NCBI RefSeq assembly: GCF_026167525.1 | Contig: NZ_CP110679.1 | Location: 1,116,001 to 1,180,000, forward strand | DNA: 64,000 bases | Source of the DNA: Sphingomonas sp. M1-B02 | Lineage (GTDB): Bacteria; Pseudomonadota; Alphaproteobacteria; Sphingomonadales; Sphingomonadaceae | Direction: 5' to 3' | Shown here: in pieces, positions 1 through 9,107 of the stretch | Layout: every line of letters starts with the position of its first letter | How positions within the stretch are numbered: the first letter of the stretch is position 1 | Notes under the pieces: model-generated | What the model was told of the DNA's origin: nothing | The model's database searches: none | Seen by the model: the letters and a program-made list of their open reading frames with translations, nothing else | Translations under genes and position numbers: made by a program

Positions 1-188
1 ACCCCCCACACCTTCAACGCTATGAAGGTTTCGCCTTGAGGGTCGCCCCCTTTGGGACGGGCCGGGCGGTGTTTAACTCCCTTTTCCACCGTTCGGCCTT
101 CGCCCGTGACTTGGATCCAGACGATAGGTTTCGCGCCTGCGCCGCGACCGGGCTATGCTTCCTTCGAATCCATGCCTGAGGTGTTCGA
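1..188. other. Leading stretch without a supported gene
   Basis: No gene is supported here. A plus-strand frame open from the window edge ends in a stop at 37-39 after twelve codons, so it could be the tail of an upstream gene, but it is too short to assign. The last bases before 189 hold the leader of the dipeptidase gene. Confidence 0.4.
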
Positions 189-1370
189 ATGAAGAAGCTG
201 CTCGTCTCTGCCCTGCTCGCCACCACCTCCTGCGTAACGCCCCAGGCGAGCGCGCCCGACGATGCGGCGCTCCACCGCGAGATTCTTACCCTCGACACGC
301 ATCTCGATACGCCGGCAATGTTCAGCCGCCCGGGCTGGAGCTTCGCCGATCGCCATTCCTATGCGACCGACATCGCCCAGGTCGATCTGCCGCGGATGGA
401 CGACGGCAATCTGGATGGCGGCTTCTTCGTCGTCTATATCGCGCAGGGCCCGCTAACGGCGGAAGGCTATGCCGCTGCCGGCGCCTTCGCCTCCAAGCGG
501 CTCGGCGAGATCGAGACGATGCTTGCGCGCTATCCGGAGCGGATCGGCCTGGCGACCGCCGCCCCCGACGCCGCCCGGCTCGACAAGGCCGGCAAGCGCA
601 GCGCCTATATCAGCATCGAGAACAGCTATCCGTTGGGCGAGAGCGTGGCGGGGCTTGCCGAATTTTATCGCCGCGGCGTGCGGATGGCGAGCCCGGTGCA
701 TTTCCGGAACAACCAGTTCGCCGACTCGGCCACCGACAAGCCGCGCTGGAACGGGCTTAGCCCGCTGGGCCGGCAGTGGGTGGCGGAGATGAACCGGCTG
801 GGCATGGTGCTCGACGCCAGCCATGCGTCGGACGCGGTGCTCGACCAGATGATCGCGGCCTCGCGCACCCCCGTTATCCTGTCGCACACCGGGGCGAAGG
901 CGATCTTCGATCATCCGCGCAATCTGGACGATACGCGCATCCGCAAGCTGGCCGCGTCGGGCGGCGCGATCTGCATGAACAGCGCCTATCTCGCGACGAT
1001 GCGCTCGACGCCGGAGCGCAGCGCCTTGGGGGACAAGCTCGAAGCGCCGGGAGTGACCGCCGCCGAACAGGTCGAGCTCGTCCGCCAGCTACGCGTGCTG
1101 GACCAGACCCAGCCGGTCCAGGACGCCGATTTCGAGACCTATATGCGCGGGCTGCTCCACCTGATCGAGGTCGCCGGAGTCGACCATGTCTGCTTCGGGG
1201 CCGACTGGGACGGCGGCGGCGGGGTGCGCGGCTTCGAGGATATCGAAGCGCATCCCAAGATCACCGCGCGGCTGCGCGCGGCGGGCTATTCGCGGGCGGA
1301 TCTGGAGAAGATGTGGAGCGGGAACGTGCTACGGCTGCTGCGGACTGCCGAGGAGCGGAAGGGGCGCTAG
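189..1370 (+). CDS. Membrane dipeptidase, peptidase family M19
   Basis: Zinc-dependent dipeptidase of the renal dipeptidase type (393 aa), expected to cleave dipeptides outside the cytoplasm. The first ~20 residues are a basic-hydrophobic signal peptide with a Cys at 15 (weak lipobox, so it may be a lipoprotein). Metal-site signatures are visible: the N-terminal HxD in LDTHLDTP (about residues 35-42), the Glu in SIENSYP, the His in DASHAS and the His in ILSHTGAK followed by the HPRNLDD segment. The length is normal for the family. It stands alone; the next gene is convergent, and a long inverted repeat lies just after its stop. Physiological substrate is unknown. Confidence 0.9.
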   Translation: MKKLLVSALLATTSCVTPQASAPDDAALHREILTLDTHLDTPAMFSRPGWSFADRHSYATDIAQVDLPRMDDGNLDGGFFVVYIAQGPLTAEGYAAAGAFASKRLGEIETMLARYPERIGLATAAPDAARLDKAGKRSAYISIENSYPLGESVAGLAEFYRRGVRMASPVHFRNNQFADSATDKPRWNGLSPLGRQWVAEMNRLGMVLDASHASDAVLDQMIAASRTPVILSHTGAKAIFDHPRNLDDTRIRKLAASGGAICMNSAYLATMRSTPERSALGDKLEAPGVTAAEQVELVRQLRVLDQTQPVQDADFETYMRGLLHLIEVAGVDHVCFGADWDGGGGVRGFEDIEAHPKITARLRAAGYSRADLEKMWSGNVLRLLRTAEERKGR

Positions 1371-1380
1371 CCCGCCCTGT

Positions 1381-1487
1381 CGTCACCCCCGCGAAGGCGG
1401 GGGCCCATCTCCAGTACTCGCCACCACCACCACCGTAGTATGCGCTGCCTGGGCAGGAGATGGGCCCCCGCCTTCGCGGGGGTGACG
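1381..1487. repeat. Perfect 32-bp inverted repeat element between convergent genes
   Basis: The arms at 1381-1412 and 1456-1487 are exact reverse complements, separated by 43 bases. Each arm also folds on itself through a GC-rich core around CGCGAAGGCGGGGG. It lies 10 bases after the dipeptidase stop and 8 bases before the stop of the convergent channel gene, so its RNA could end or protect both transcripts. Such elements are common intergenic repeats in sphingomonads (known in general); terminator action is inference. Confidence 0.75.
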
Positions 1488-1495
1488 GTTGGACT

Positions 1496-2908
1496 TCAGG
1501 CGGCTGGCGTCGCCTGCCACCCTCCCCCAAGCGCGCGGAACAGGTCCACCTGCGCGCTTGCGATTGCCGCGTCGGCCGCAGCCAGCGCAGCCTCGGCATC
1601 GGCGAAGGTGCGTTCTGCGTCGAGCAATTGCAGCGAATCGATATCCCCTTCGCGCTGCCGCGCGCGGGCGATGTTGACCACCGCCTGCGCTTCGTTCCAC
1701 GCCGCCTGCAGCGCGGTGCGCCGCTCGAGCGCATGGGCATAGGTCGACAGCGCGGTCTCGGTCTCCTGCAGCGCGCCGAGCACGACGCCGTCGAAATTCG
1801 CCAGCGCCTCCTGGCTGCCCGCCTCCGCCGCGGCGATCCGGGCGCGCGCCGGCTCGGGGTTCACCGCCCAGTTGATCAGCCCGCCCAGCAGCCAGCGCAG
1901 CGGCCCGCCGCCGAAAATATCACCGAAGCCCGCGCCGGTCGATCCGCCCGAACCGCCCAGCGTGATCCGCGGATAGAGGTCCGCGGTCGCCACGCCGATC
2001 CGCGCGGTCGCTGCCGCCAGCCGCCGCTCGGCCGCGCGGATATCGGGGCGCCGGGCGAGCAGCGCCGCACCATCTCCGACCGGAATCGGCTGATCGAGCC
2101 GCAGCGTCGCGGTGCGCGTGCGCGCCGCCTGCGGCAGATCCGCCGGAGTCCGGCCGGTCAGCGTCGCCAGGCGGAAGAGCGCCGCATCGCGCTCCGCGGC
2201 AAACGCCGGAACTTCGGCCTGGCGCTGGTTGCGCAGCGCCCCGATCCGCGCAGTATCGAGCCGGGTGCCCAGCCCGACGCCGCGGCGGCGCTCGGTCAAG
2301 TCGATCGACTTGTCGAGCAAGGCGACGATCCGTTCGGCAACGCTGAGCCGCTCGGCCGCAGACACCGCGTCGGCATAGGCCCGCGCAGTATCCGCCGCGA
2401 CGATCACGCGCACCGCATCGGCATCGGCCTGCGCCGCGTCGACGTCGCCACGCGAGGCTTCGACATTGCGGCTGACCCGGCCGAACAGGTCGACTTCGTA
2501 GCTGACGTCCAGCCCGGTATCGACCTGCCAATCCTCGCGCGGGGCGCTGGGCAAGCGCTGGCCCTCGGGGAGTCGACCGTAATTGGCGCCGGCGCCGAGG
2601 CTTGCCTGGGGCAGCCGGTCCGAGCGGGCGCCGCGGAGCACCGCGCGAGCGCGGGCGATGCGGGCGACTGCGACGCGGACATCGGTGTTAGCGGTCAGGG
2701 CGTCTGCGACGAGCTGATCGAGGACCGGGTCGTTGTAGAGCCGCCACCAGTCGCCCTGGACGGGCTCGACGGTGACCGCCGGGCTGGTCGAGAGGAAGGC
2801 GCCGGCGGCGGTCTGGGGATGCGTCGGCGCGGCATAGTCCGGGCCGACCGCGCAGGCGGCGAGCGCGAGTGCGGAGGCCGTGCTCAGGATGATGCGATAG
2901 TTCGTCAT
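1496..2908 (-). CDS. RND efflux outer membrane factor, NodT/OprM type
   Basis: Outer membrane channel lipoprotein (470 aa) that links an RND pump to the cell exterior. The N-terminus has a signal peptide with lipobox LAAC (Cys about residue 19) followed by VGPDYAAP, the usual start of mature NodT-family channels. Two repeated OEP domains follow, with the family text DVSYEVDLFGRVSRNVEAS and, in the second half, EVDL/ALQETETALSTY-like helices. Start is chosen at 2908, with AAGGAAAA just upstream. It is the last gene of the efflux operon, 104 bases downstream of the pump gene, and a palindromic element sits in that gap. Substrate range cannot be read from sequence. Confidence 0.93.
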   Translation of the reverse strand: MTNYRIILSTASALALAACAVGPDYAAPTHPQTAAGAFLSTSPAVTVEPVQGDWWRLYNDPVLDQLVADALTANTDVRVAVARIARARAVLRGARSDRLPQASLGAGANYGRLPEGQRLPSAPREDWQVDTGLDVSYEVDLFGRVSRNVEASRGDVDAAQADADAVRVIVAADTARAYADAVSAAERLSVAERIVALLDKSIDLTERRRGVGLGTRLDTARIGALRNQRQAEVPAFAAERDAALFRLATLTGRTPADLPQAARTRTATLRLDQPIPVGDGAALLARRPDIRAAERRLAAATARIGVATADLYPRITLGGSGGSTGAGFGDIFGGGPLRWLLGGLINWAVNPEPARARIAAAEAGSQEALANFDGVVLGALQETETALSTYAHALERRTALQAAWNEAQAVVNIARARQREGDIDSLQLLDAERTFADAEAALAAADAAIASAQVDLFRALGGGWQATPAA

Positions 2909-2922
2909 GTCATTTTCCTTTT

Positions 2923-3004
2923 CGTCATCCCGGCGAAGGCCGGGATCCAGAGTCGCAAGGCGATGCGCTCGTGGCTCTGGATCCCGGCTTCCGCCGGGAT
3001 GACG
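2923..3004. repeat. Second palindromic intergenic element, inside the efflux operon
   Basis: Near-perfect inverted repeat whose arms (about 2923-2952 and 2975-3004) start and end with CGTCATCCCGGC / GCCGGGATGACG. It is related in design, not in exact sequence, to the element at 1381-1487. It separates the pump stop (3013) from the channel start (2908), so it could attenuate or stabilise the transcript between two genes whose products are needed in different amounts. Confidence 0.7.
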
Positions 3005-3012
3005 GTTGGCGT

Positions 3013-6000
3013 TTATTCAGCCGGCAGCATCGCGGGCTCGGGTGCCGCCCCGCGCCGCCGCCTGCGCGCGAACCGCTCGCCCAGCGCGCGGCACACGACG
3101 TAGAAGGTCGGGGTGAAGAGCAGGCCGAATGCGGTCACCCCCATCATCCCGAAGAACACCGCGGTGCCCAGCGCCTGGCGAAGCTCGGCCCCTGCCCCGG
3201 TCGCGATCAGCAGCGGCACCGAGCCGAGGATGAAGGCGAAGGAGGTCATCAGGATCGGGCGCAGGCGATCGTGCGCGGCGCGCACCGCCGCCTCGACCGG
3301 CGAAAGCCCGTCGATCTTCTCGGCCTGCTGCGCGAACTCGACCACCAGGATCGCGTTCTTCGCGGCCAGCGCAATCAGCACCACCAGTCCGATCTGCGTG
3401 AGGACATTATTGTCCATCCCCCGCAAATTGATCCCGGCCATCGCCGCGAGCAGGCACATCGGCACGATCAGGATGATCGACAGCGGCAACGTCACGCTCT
3501 CATATTGCGCGGCGAGCACCAGGAAGACGAAGACCACCGCCAGTCCGAAGACCAGCCCCGCGGTGCTTCCCGCCGCCTTTTGCTGGAAGGCGATTCCGGT
3601 CCACTCGGCCTCATAACCGGCGGGCAACTCACTCGCGAGCTTCTCCATCGTCACCAGCGAGCGGCCCGAGCTGTATCCCGGCGCGGTATCGCCATCGACT
3701 TCGACCGCGGGGAACAGATTGTAGCGAGTCACCCGATAGGGCCCGGTCTTGTTCTCGAAGGTCGAGACCGATCCGATCGGCACCATCGCCCCCGAGTTGG
3801 ACCGCGTCTTCAGGTTGGCGATGTCCGCCTCGGTCGCCCGGAACGGGGCATCGGCCTGCGCAGTCACGCGATAGGTGCGGCCGAGCATGTTGAAGTCGTT
3901 GACGAAGGTCGAGCCGAGATAGACGTTGAGCGCCTCGAACACCCGCTCGGGCGGCACGCCGAGCATGTTGGCCTTGCGCCGATCGATATCGGCGAAGACT
4001 CGCGGCGTGGCGGTGTTGAAGAAGGTGTAGATCTGGGCCAAGCCCTCGGTCTGGTTGGCCTTGCCGATCAACCCGTAGGCGGTCTTGCCGAGCGCGTCAT
4101 AGCCATGCTCGGCGCGGTCCTGGACCATCATCCGATAGCCGCCGGCCGAGCCGATGCCCTGGATTACCGGGGGCGGCACCACGAGCAGCATCGCCTCGTT
4201 GATGTCGGCGGTGCGCTTGCGCGCCTCGTCCATGATCCCGGCATAGGTCACGCCGAGCTTTGCGCGCTCCTCGAACGATTGCAGCGGGACATAGGCCGCG
4301 GCGCTGTTCGGCGCGAGCGTCTGCGACGGGCCGTCGAAGCCCGCGAGCATCACTGAACCCTTAACCCCGGGGATCGGGAGGATCCGCGCGACGACCTTGC
4401 GCATCACCTCGTCGGTACGCTCGAGCGACGAGCCCGGCGGCAGCTGGATGACGGTCAGGAAATAGCCCTGGTCCTGCGCCGGGATGAAGCCGACCGGCGT
4501 CACCCAGAACATGCCGACCGTCGCCGCGATGAGGCCCACATAGGTGACCATCATCCGCTTGGGCCGGGTGACCAGCGCCAGCGTCAGCCGCGAATAGCCG
4601 GCGCTCATCCGCTCGAAGCCGCGGTTGAACCAGTCGGCCGCGCGCTGCGTGACGCGTCCGATCCGGCCCCTGGGCTTGTCCTCATGCCCGCGCAGCAGAA
4701 GTGCCGCGAGTGCCGGGGAAAGCGTGAGCGAGACCAGCAGCGAGATCGCCGTCGCCGCCGAGATCGTCACCGCGAACTGCTTGTAGAAAGCGCCCGACAG
4801 GCCGTTGAGGAACAAGGTCGGCAGGAACACCGCGAGCAGCACCAGCACGATTGCCACGAGCGCGCCCGAAACCTCGTCCATCGAGGTCTGCGCCGCGCGG
4901 AGCGGGGTCATCCCCTTGGCCAGGTTTCGCTCGACATTCTCGACCACGACGATCGCATCGTCGACGACGATACCGATCGCGAGCACCAGCCCGAACAGCG
5001 AGAGGTTGTTGAGCGAGTAGCCGAGCGGCAGCAGCACCGCCATCGTGCCGATCAGCGATACGGGGATCGCCACCACCGGGATGATCGCCGCGCGCCATTT
5101 CTGCAAGAAGACGATCACCACCAGCACGACCAGCAGGATCGCCTCGGCCAGCGTGTGATAGACCGCGTCGATCGACTGGGCGATGAACTCGGTGGGGTTG
5201 TAGATAACGCGATATTCCAGGCCCTTGGGGAAGGTCTTGGACATGGTTTCGAGCTCATGCTCGATCGCCTGCGCGGCCGCCAGCGCGTTGGAGCCGGGCC
5301 GCTGGAACACGCCCAGGATCACCGTCGGCTGGTTCGAGAGATAGGTGTTCGACGAATAGTCCGCAGCGCCCAGCTCCACACGCGCCACGTCGCTCACGCG
5401 GACCTGGCGGCCGTCGCTGTCGGTGCGGATCACGACCTGGCCGAACTCGCCGGGGTCCTTGAGCCGTCCCTGCGTCTCGATGTTGAGCTGGAAGGCGTTT
5501 CCGCTCGCGCTCGATCCGGGCTGGCCGAGCGAACCCGCCGCCACCTGGATATTCTGCGCCCGCAAGGCCTGGACGATGTCGCCCGCGGTCAGATCGAGCG
5601 CCGCGGCGCGGCCCGGATCGATCCAGATCCGCATCGCATAATCGCGCGCGCCGAACATGCGCACGTCGCCCACGCCCTCGACGCGGGCGAGGCGGTCCTT
5701 GACCTGCGTCAGCGCATAATTGGAGATGTAGCTGCGATCGACGCTGTTGTCGGGCGAGATCAGATTGACGACCATCAGGAAGTCGGGCGTCGTCTTGCGC
5801 GTCACCACGCCCAGCCGCTGCACTTCCTCGGGAAGCCGCGGCACCGCCACCGCGACGCGGTTCTGCACCAGTACCTGCGCGGCATCGAGATCGGTGCCGG
5901 GCTTGAAGGTCACGGTGATCGTCACCGCGCCGTCACCGGTCGATTGCGACGACTGGTAGAGCATGTCGTCGACGCCGTTGATTTCCTGCTCGATCGGCGC

Positions 6001-6192
6001 CGCTACCGTCTCGGCTACCGTCTCGGCCGACGCGCCGGGATAGCCGGCGGTGACCGTGACGGTCGGCGGCACGATGTCCGGATATTGCGAGATAGGCAGC
6101 CCGAGATAGGCGATCGCACCGATGATCGTGATCACGATCGATAGCACCGCCGCGAAGATCGGGCGCGTGATGAAGAAACGCGAGAGGCGCAT
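3013..6192 (-). CDS. RND multidrug efflux pump, HAE1 family inner membrane transporter
   Basis: Proton-driven inner membrane pump (1059 aa) of the AcrB/MexB class. It opens with MRLSRFFITRPIFAAVLSIVI, the standard first transmembrane helix, and shows the periplasmic PN/PC porter text (GYPGASAETVAETV, QNRVAVAVPRLP). The central helix motif GIVVDDAIVVVENVERN carries the paired Asp residues of the proton relay. The last helices include LVVLIALAAKNAILVVEFA with the relay Lys. Length is full. GAGGAG six bases upstream supports the start. The gene follows the fusion protein by 92 bases and precedes the outer membrane channel, giving a complete tripartite system. Confidence 0.97.
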   Translation of the reverse strand: MRLSRFFITRPIFAAVLSIVITIIGAIAYLGLPISQYPDIVPPTVTVTAGYPGASAETVAETVAAPIEQEINGVDDMLYQSSQSTGDGAVTITVTFKPGTDLDAAQVLVQNRVAVAVPRLPEEVQRLGVVTRKTTPDFLMVVNLISPDNSVDRSYISNYALTQVKDRLARVEGVGDVRMFGARDYAMRIWIDPGRAAALDLTAGDIVQALRAQNIQVAAGSLGQPGSSASGNAFQLNIETQGRLKDPGEFGQVVIRTDSDGRQVRVSDVARVELGAADYSSNTYLSNQPTVILGVFQRPGSNALAAAQAIEHELETMSKTFPKGLEYRVIYNPTEFIAQSIDAVYHTLAEAILLVVLVVIVFLQKWRAAIIPVVAIPVSLIGTMAVLLPLGYSLNNLSLFGLVLAIGIVVDDAIVVVENVERNLAKGMTPLRAAQTSMDEVSGALVAIVLVLLAVFLPTLFLNGLSGAFYKQFAVTISAATAISLLVSLTLSPALAALLLRGHEDKPRGRIGRVTQRAADWFNRGFERMSAGYSRLTLALVTRPKRMMVTYVGLIAATVGMFWVTPVGFIPAQDQGYFLTVIQLPPGSSLERTDEVMRKVVARILPIPGVKGSVMLAGFDGPSQTLAPNSAAAYVPLQSFEERAKLGVTYAGIMDEARKRTADINEAMLLVVPPPVIQGIGSAGGYRMMVQDRAEHGYDALGKTAYGLIGKANQTEGLAQIYTFFNTATPRVFADIDRRKANMLGVPPERVFEALNVYLGSTFVNDFNMLGRTYRVTAQADAPFRATEADIANLKTRSNSGAMVPIGSVSTFENKTGPYRVTRYNLFPAVEVDGDTAPGYSSGRSLVTMEKLASELPAGYEAEWTGIAFQQKAAGSTAGLVFGLAVVFVFLVLAAQYESVTLPLSIILIVPMCLLAAMAGINLRGMDNNVLTQIGLVVLIALAAKNAILVVEFAQQAEKIDGLSPVEAAVRAAHDRLRPILMTSFAFILGSVPLLIATGAGAELRQALGTAVFFGMMGVTAFGLLFTPTFYVVCRALGERFARRRRRGAAPEPAMLPAE

Positions 6193-6284
6193 GGCCTACT
6201 CCTCGTGTGAGGGATTTGAATCTTTTGCGAATAGGGGTCTGCCGCCGGGCCCTGGTTGGGGACTTCGGGCCCGGCGGCAGCTGG

Positions 6285-7556
6285 TCAGCGGGCGAAGGTC
6301 GCCTCACCCGTGACCGGGGCGCTGATGGCCGGTGTCGCCGCGGCAGGAAGGGGCGCTATCCTGCCGGGTTTCACCGTCACCTTGGCGCCCGGAGGGGCCA
6401 TCTGTCCGCCAGCGATGACGACGCGATCCTGCGCCGTCAGCCCGGAACGGATGATCCGAAGTCCGTCGAGCACCGGCCCGAGTTCGACCGGCCGGGGCTC
6501 GACGGTGCCGTCCTTGCCTACGACGACGACTAGCTTGCGCGCCTGATCGGTGGTGATCGCCGCATCGGGGATCATCAGCGCCGTCGTCGTGCCGCCCGCC
6601 GCCAGCCGCATGTTACCGAACATGCCGGGGGTCAGGAACATGCCCGGATTCGCCATCACCGCGCGGCCTCGGATCGTGCCGGATTTGGGATCGAGGCCGT
6701 TGTCGGTAAAGTCGAGCCGGCCCTGCCAGCGATAGTCGGTCTCGTCCTGCAGCCGCACTTCAACCGGCGACGCCTTGGCGCCGGCCGCCTGCGCGCGCTT
6801 GGTCTTGAGGTGCAGCGCCTCCGATCCATCGAACGCGAAATAGATGGGATCGAGCGCGTTGATCACGGTGAGCAGCGAGCCCCCCGCGCCTTCGCCCGCC
6901 GCCACCAGATTGCCGGCGTCGACCTTGCGATCGGAAATGCGGCCCGAGATCGGCGCGCGGACCTGGGTGAACTCCATGTCGAGCGCCCGCGCCCGGACCC
7001 GCGCCTGCGCGCCGGCCACCGCCGCCTGCGCCGCACGCACCCGCGCCCGCAGCCGCTCGACATCGCTCTTCGACACGGCTTCCACCGCGATCAGCCGCTC
7101 AGCGCGGCCCAGATCGGATTGCGCCAGCGCCAATTCGCTCTGTGCGCTTGCCTGCCCGGCGCGTGCTTCCGAAAGCGCTGCGCCGAACGGGCGCGGGTCG
7201 ATCGTGAAGAGCAGTTGGCCCTTGCGCACGATCGCGCCGTCGGTGAAGTGCACGCCGACGATCGCGCCCGAGACGCGCGGACGCACCTCGACCGTGCGAC
7301 TCGCTTCGAAGCGGCCGACATAATCGTCCCATTCGTTGACTTCGCGCACCAGCGGCGACGCGACGGTAACGGTCGGTGGCGGCGGCGCGGCAACGGCGGG
7401 TGCCTCGCGGTTCGCCAGGCTGACGCCGCCGGCCAGCAGCGCCACCGGCAAGGCGATCAGCGCGCCGCGTTGCCATAGCGGCATGCGCCCGAACGCCCCG
7501 TCCTTATGCGCGGTCGCCGTGTCGGGCTCGCTCTCAATGGGTGAGATCATGTTCAT
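6285..7556 (-). CDS. RND efflux periplasmic adaptor (membrane fusion protein)
   Basis: Adaptor (423 aa) that couples the pump to the outer membrane channel. It has a short cytoplasmic start, one transmembrane/signal segment (GALIALPVALLAGGVSLA, about residues 30-47), then the HlyD/AcrA order: barrel-sandwich start with VRPRVSGAIVGVHFTDGAIVRKGQLLF, an alpha-hairpin (about 130-200), and FTQVRAPISGRISDRKVDAGNLV. The beta-barrel and membrane-proximal domain follow. AGGGGAAA precedes the start. The first 23 bases overlap the 3' end of the small gene upstream, which points to translational coupling. Confidence 0.95.
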   Translation of the reverse strand: MNMISPIESEPDTATAHKDGAFGRMPLWQRGALIALPVALLAGGVSLANREAPAVAAPPPPTVTVASPLVREVNEWDDYVGRFEASRTVEVRPRVSGAIVGVHFTDGAIVRKGQLLFTIDPRPFGAALSEARAGQASAQSELALAQSDLGRAERLIAVEAVSKSDVERLRARVRAAQAAVAGAQARVRARALDMEFTQVRAPISGRISDRKVDAGNLVAAGEGAGGSLLTVINALDPIYFAFDGSEALHLKTKRAQAAGAKASPVEVRLQDETDYRWQGRLDFTDNGLDPKSGTIRGRAVMANPGMFLTPGMFGNMRLAAGGTTTALMIPDAAITTDQARKLVVVVGKDGTVEPRPVELGPVLDGLRIIRSGLTAQDRVVIAGGQMAPPGAKVTVKPGRIAPLPAAATPAISAPVTGEATFAR

Positions 7557-7947
7557 GTCGTTTCCCCTGGTTCAGCGCGGCGCGGCCGCGGCTGATGCTG
7601 GCAAGCAGCGATTCATATTGTTCGGTGGTGAAGCCCGCCGCGTGGAAGGCCCGGATCTCGTGCGGCGGCAGCGCATAGCCGCGGTGCCATGCGAGCACCG
7701 CCAGGCGACGCAACGCCTCCAGCCGGGCATCGGCGAGCTTGGGATTGGCGCGTTGGCCCCCAAAGATCGCTCCGAGCGCGATCGCCATCCGGCCCGGCTC
7801 CTCCAGCGTCGACAGCCGATCGCGCTGGGCGATCGCCACGACCTGCCATTCCAGCGCAGTGAGGCTGCTGGCGGGGCGTGCGGCGATGACGTCCGCCGGC
7901 GTGGCGATCGGGGTGCCCTGATATTCGGCGAGGTTCAGATAGGCCAT
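7534..7947 (-). CDS. Small AhpD/carboxymuconolactone-decarboxylase-like protein without the catalytic cysteines
   Basis: 137-residue soluble protein, first gene of the efflux operon. The second half (about residues 68-112: ARLEALRRLAVLAWHRGYALPPHEIRAFHAAGFTTEQY) resembles the C-terminal helices of AhpD-like carboxymuconolactone decarboxylase family proteins. The sequence has no Cys, so the CxxC redox centre is absent. Start at 7947 is preferred over an upstream ATG because AAGGGAGA lies just upstream. Its place ahead of a fusion protein and pump suggests a co-induced detoxification or sensing role, but no activity can be claimed. Confidence 0.7.
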   Translation of the reverse strand: MAYLNLAEYQGTPIATPADVIAARPASSLTALEWQVVAIAQRDRLSTLEEPGRMAIALGAIFGGQRANPKLADARLEALRRLAVLAWHRGYALPPHEIRAFHAAGFTTEQYESLLASISRGRAALNQGKRHEHDLTH

Positions 7948-8258
7948 CGTTCGTCTCCCTTGTCGCTGTGCCGGAGGCATGCCGCCTCGATCCCGGAATC
8001 GGCCCTGGGCCGCCGGCTATCGGCTTGCTTCTTCATGATGCGGCAGGTTCGGCGGCATCGTAACTATGCCTGCCGTCGTCCCGCTAATACCAGGGTGTGA
8101 GCCGTCTATCGCGAAAGGCCATGCCTTTGCGGAGATAGTCGTCCTGCTATCGGAAATTCCGGGGGGTCAGCCCCCTTTGCGTTTTCGCTCGTCCGTCCGG
8201 CTCATCCGGTCACCCCTGTCGTTTCGATCCGGGATCCAGAGAACCGCGGGTCATTTCC

Positions 8259-8272
8259 ATACTGACTGGTAT
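8259..8272. promoter_or_regulatory. Predicted TetR operator, copy 1
   Basis: ATACTGACTGGTAT has palindromic ends ATAC-N6-GTAT. It lies in the ~390-base region between the TetR gene and the efflux operon, 48 bases from a second site of the same design. Binding by the neighbouring TetR protein is inference. Confidence 0.6.
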
Positions 8273-8306
8273 AGAAATCGCGCTGCGGTGCGTCAAGAGG
8301 CTTTTT

Positions 8307-8320
8307 ATACCGTGCGGTAT
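8307..8320. promoter_or_regulatory. Predicted TetR operator, copy 2
   Basis: ATACCGTGCGGTAT is a better palindrome (ATACCG-TG-CGGTAT) than copy 1 and is flanked by T-rich DNA, unlike the surrounding GC-rich sequence. It lies 32 bases after the TetR stop (8352) and upstream of the operon. The ~400-base stretch 7948-8351 holds no gene; these sites are what I see in it. Confidence 0.65.
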
Positions 8321-8351
8321 TTTTTGTCCATCGTCGAAACGAAAAATGGAA

Positions 8352-8963
8352 TCAGCGCGTAGGCCATACGGCAAGACTGGTCTCGACGAGTTGGGTAAGC
8401 TCCTCGCGGCTCGCGCCGCCGCCCGCCTGAAGGGACAGCCCCTGTAGCAGCGCGCTTAGATAAGCGGAGAGCCCCTCGGCGCTCATATCGTCGGGCAGTT
8501 CACCCGCGGCCTTCGCCCGCTCGAACCGCTCGATCAGCGCATCCGAAGAGGATTTGCGACGGGCAATGACTTCGTCGCGAATCGATTCGGCCTCGACGCC
8601 GCACGCGACGGAGCTGATCACGCGCAGGCAGCCCTTGGGCTCGCTGACATCGCCGGTCTGCATTTCGAGCGCGCCGCGCAGCAGCCGCTCGGCGACTCCG
8701 CGTGCAGTGGGCGCCTCGAGCGCGGGGCGCATGTAGGAAAGCTTCTCGCGCTCGTAGAGATCGAGCGCCTTGCGGAAGAGCGCCTCCTTGTTGCCGAACG
8801 CGGCATAAAGGCTCGGCCGGGTGATCCCCATCGCCTCGGTCAGGTCAGACAGCGACGCGCCCTCATAGCCCTTGCTCCAGAAGACGCGCAGCGCCGCTGC
8901 CAGCGCCTCTTCGGTGCAAAATTCGCGGGGCCGGCCCTTGGGAGCGCAGAACGGGGTTTTCAT
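8352..8963 (-). CDS. TetR/AcrR family transcriptional regulator
   Basis: 203-residue repressor-type regulator. The N-terminal HTH is textbook: GRPREF followed by ALRVFWSKGYEGASLSDLTEAMGI and TRPSLYAAFGNKEALF (about residues 10-60). The C-terminal helical ligand domain contains GCLRVIS near the usual position for this subfamily. I place the start at 8963 (MKTPFCAPKGRPRE) because upstream codons are not TetR-like, though no strong ribosome site is visible. It is co-directional with and upstream of the RND operon. It most likely represses that operon through the two ATAC-N6-GTAT sites; the inducer is unknown. Confidence 0.93.
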   Translation of the reverse strand: MKTPFCAPKGRPREFCTEEALAAALRVFWSKGYEGASLSDLTEAMGITRPSLYAAFGNKEALFRKALDLYEREKLSYMRPALEAPTARGVAERLLRGALEMQTGDVSEPKGCLRVISSVACGVEAESIRDEVIARRKSSSDALIERFERAKAAGELPDDMSAEGLSAYLSALLQGLSLQAGGGASREELTQLVETSLAVWPTR

Positions 8964-9107
8964 ATTGATCGGTACATAAGCATGATCCCGGAAAAATCCA
9001 GCGATAGTTGAGCGGCAGGCTCCTGCGCCCCGGCATGGCCGGAACCTCTGCCATGCCATGGCAAAGCTGAACAACTACAATATGATATGCGACCGGACCC
9101 GGCCGGG

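Noticed and set aside
1460..3103. 547-codon open frame on the plus strand opposite the outer membrane channel gene
   Set aside because: Arg/Gly/Ala-rich low-complexity translation with no family look; a high-GC antisense shadow of a clear NodT-type channel gene.
4684..6144. 486-codon plus-strand frame opposite the RND pump
   Set aside because: His/Arg-rich nonsense translation mirroring a well-conserved pump gene.
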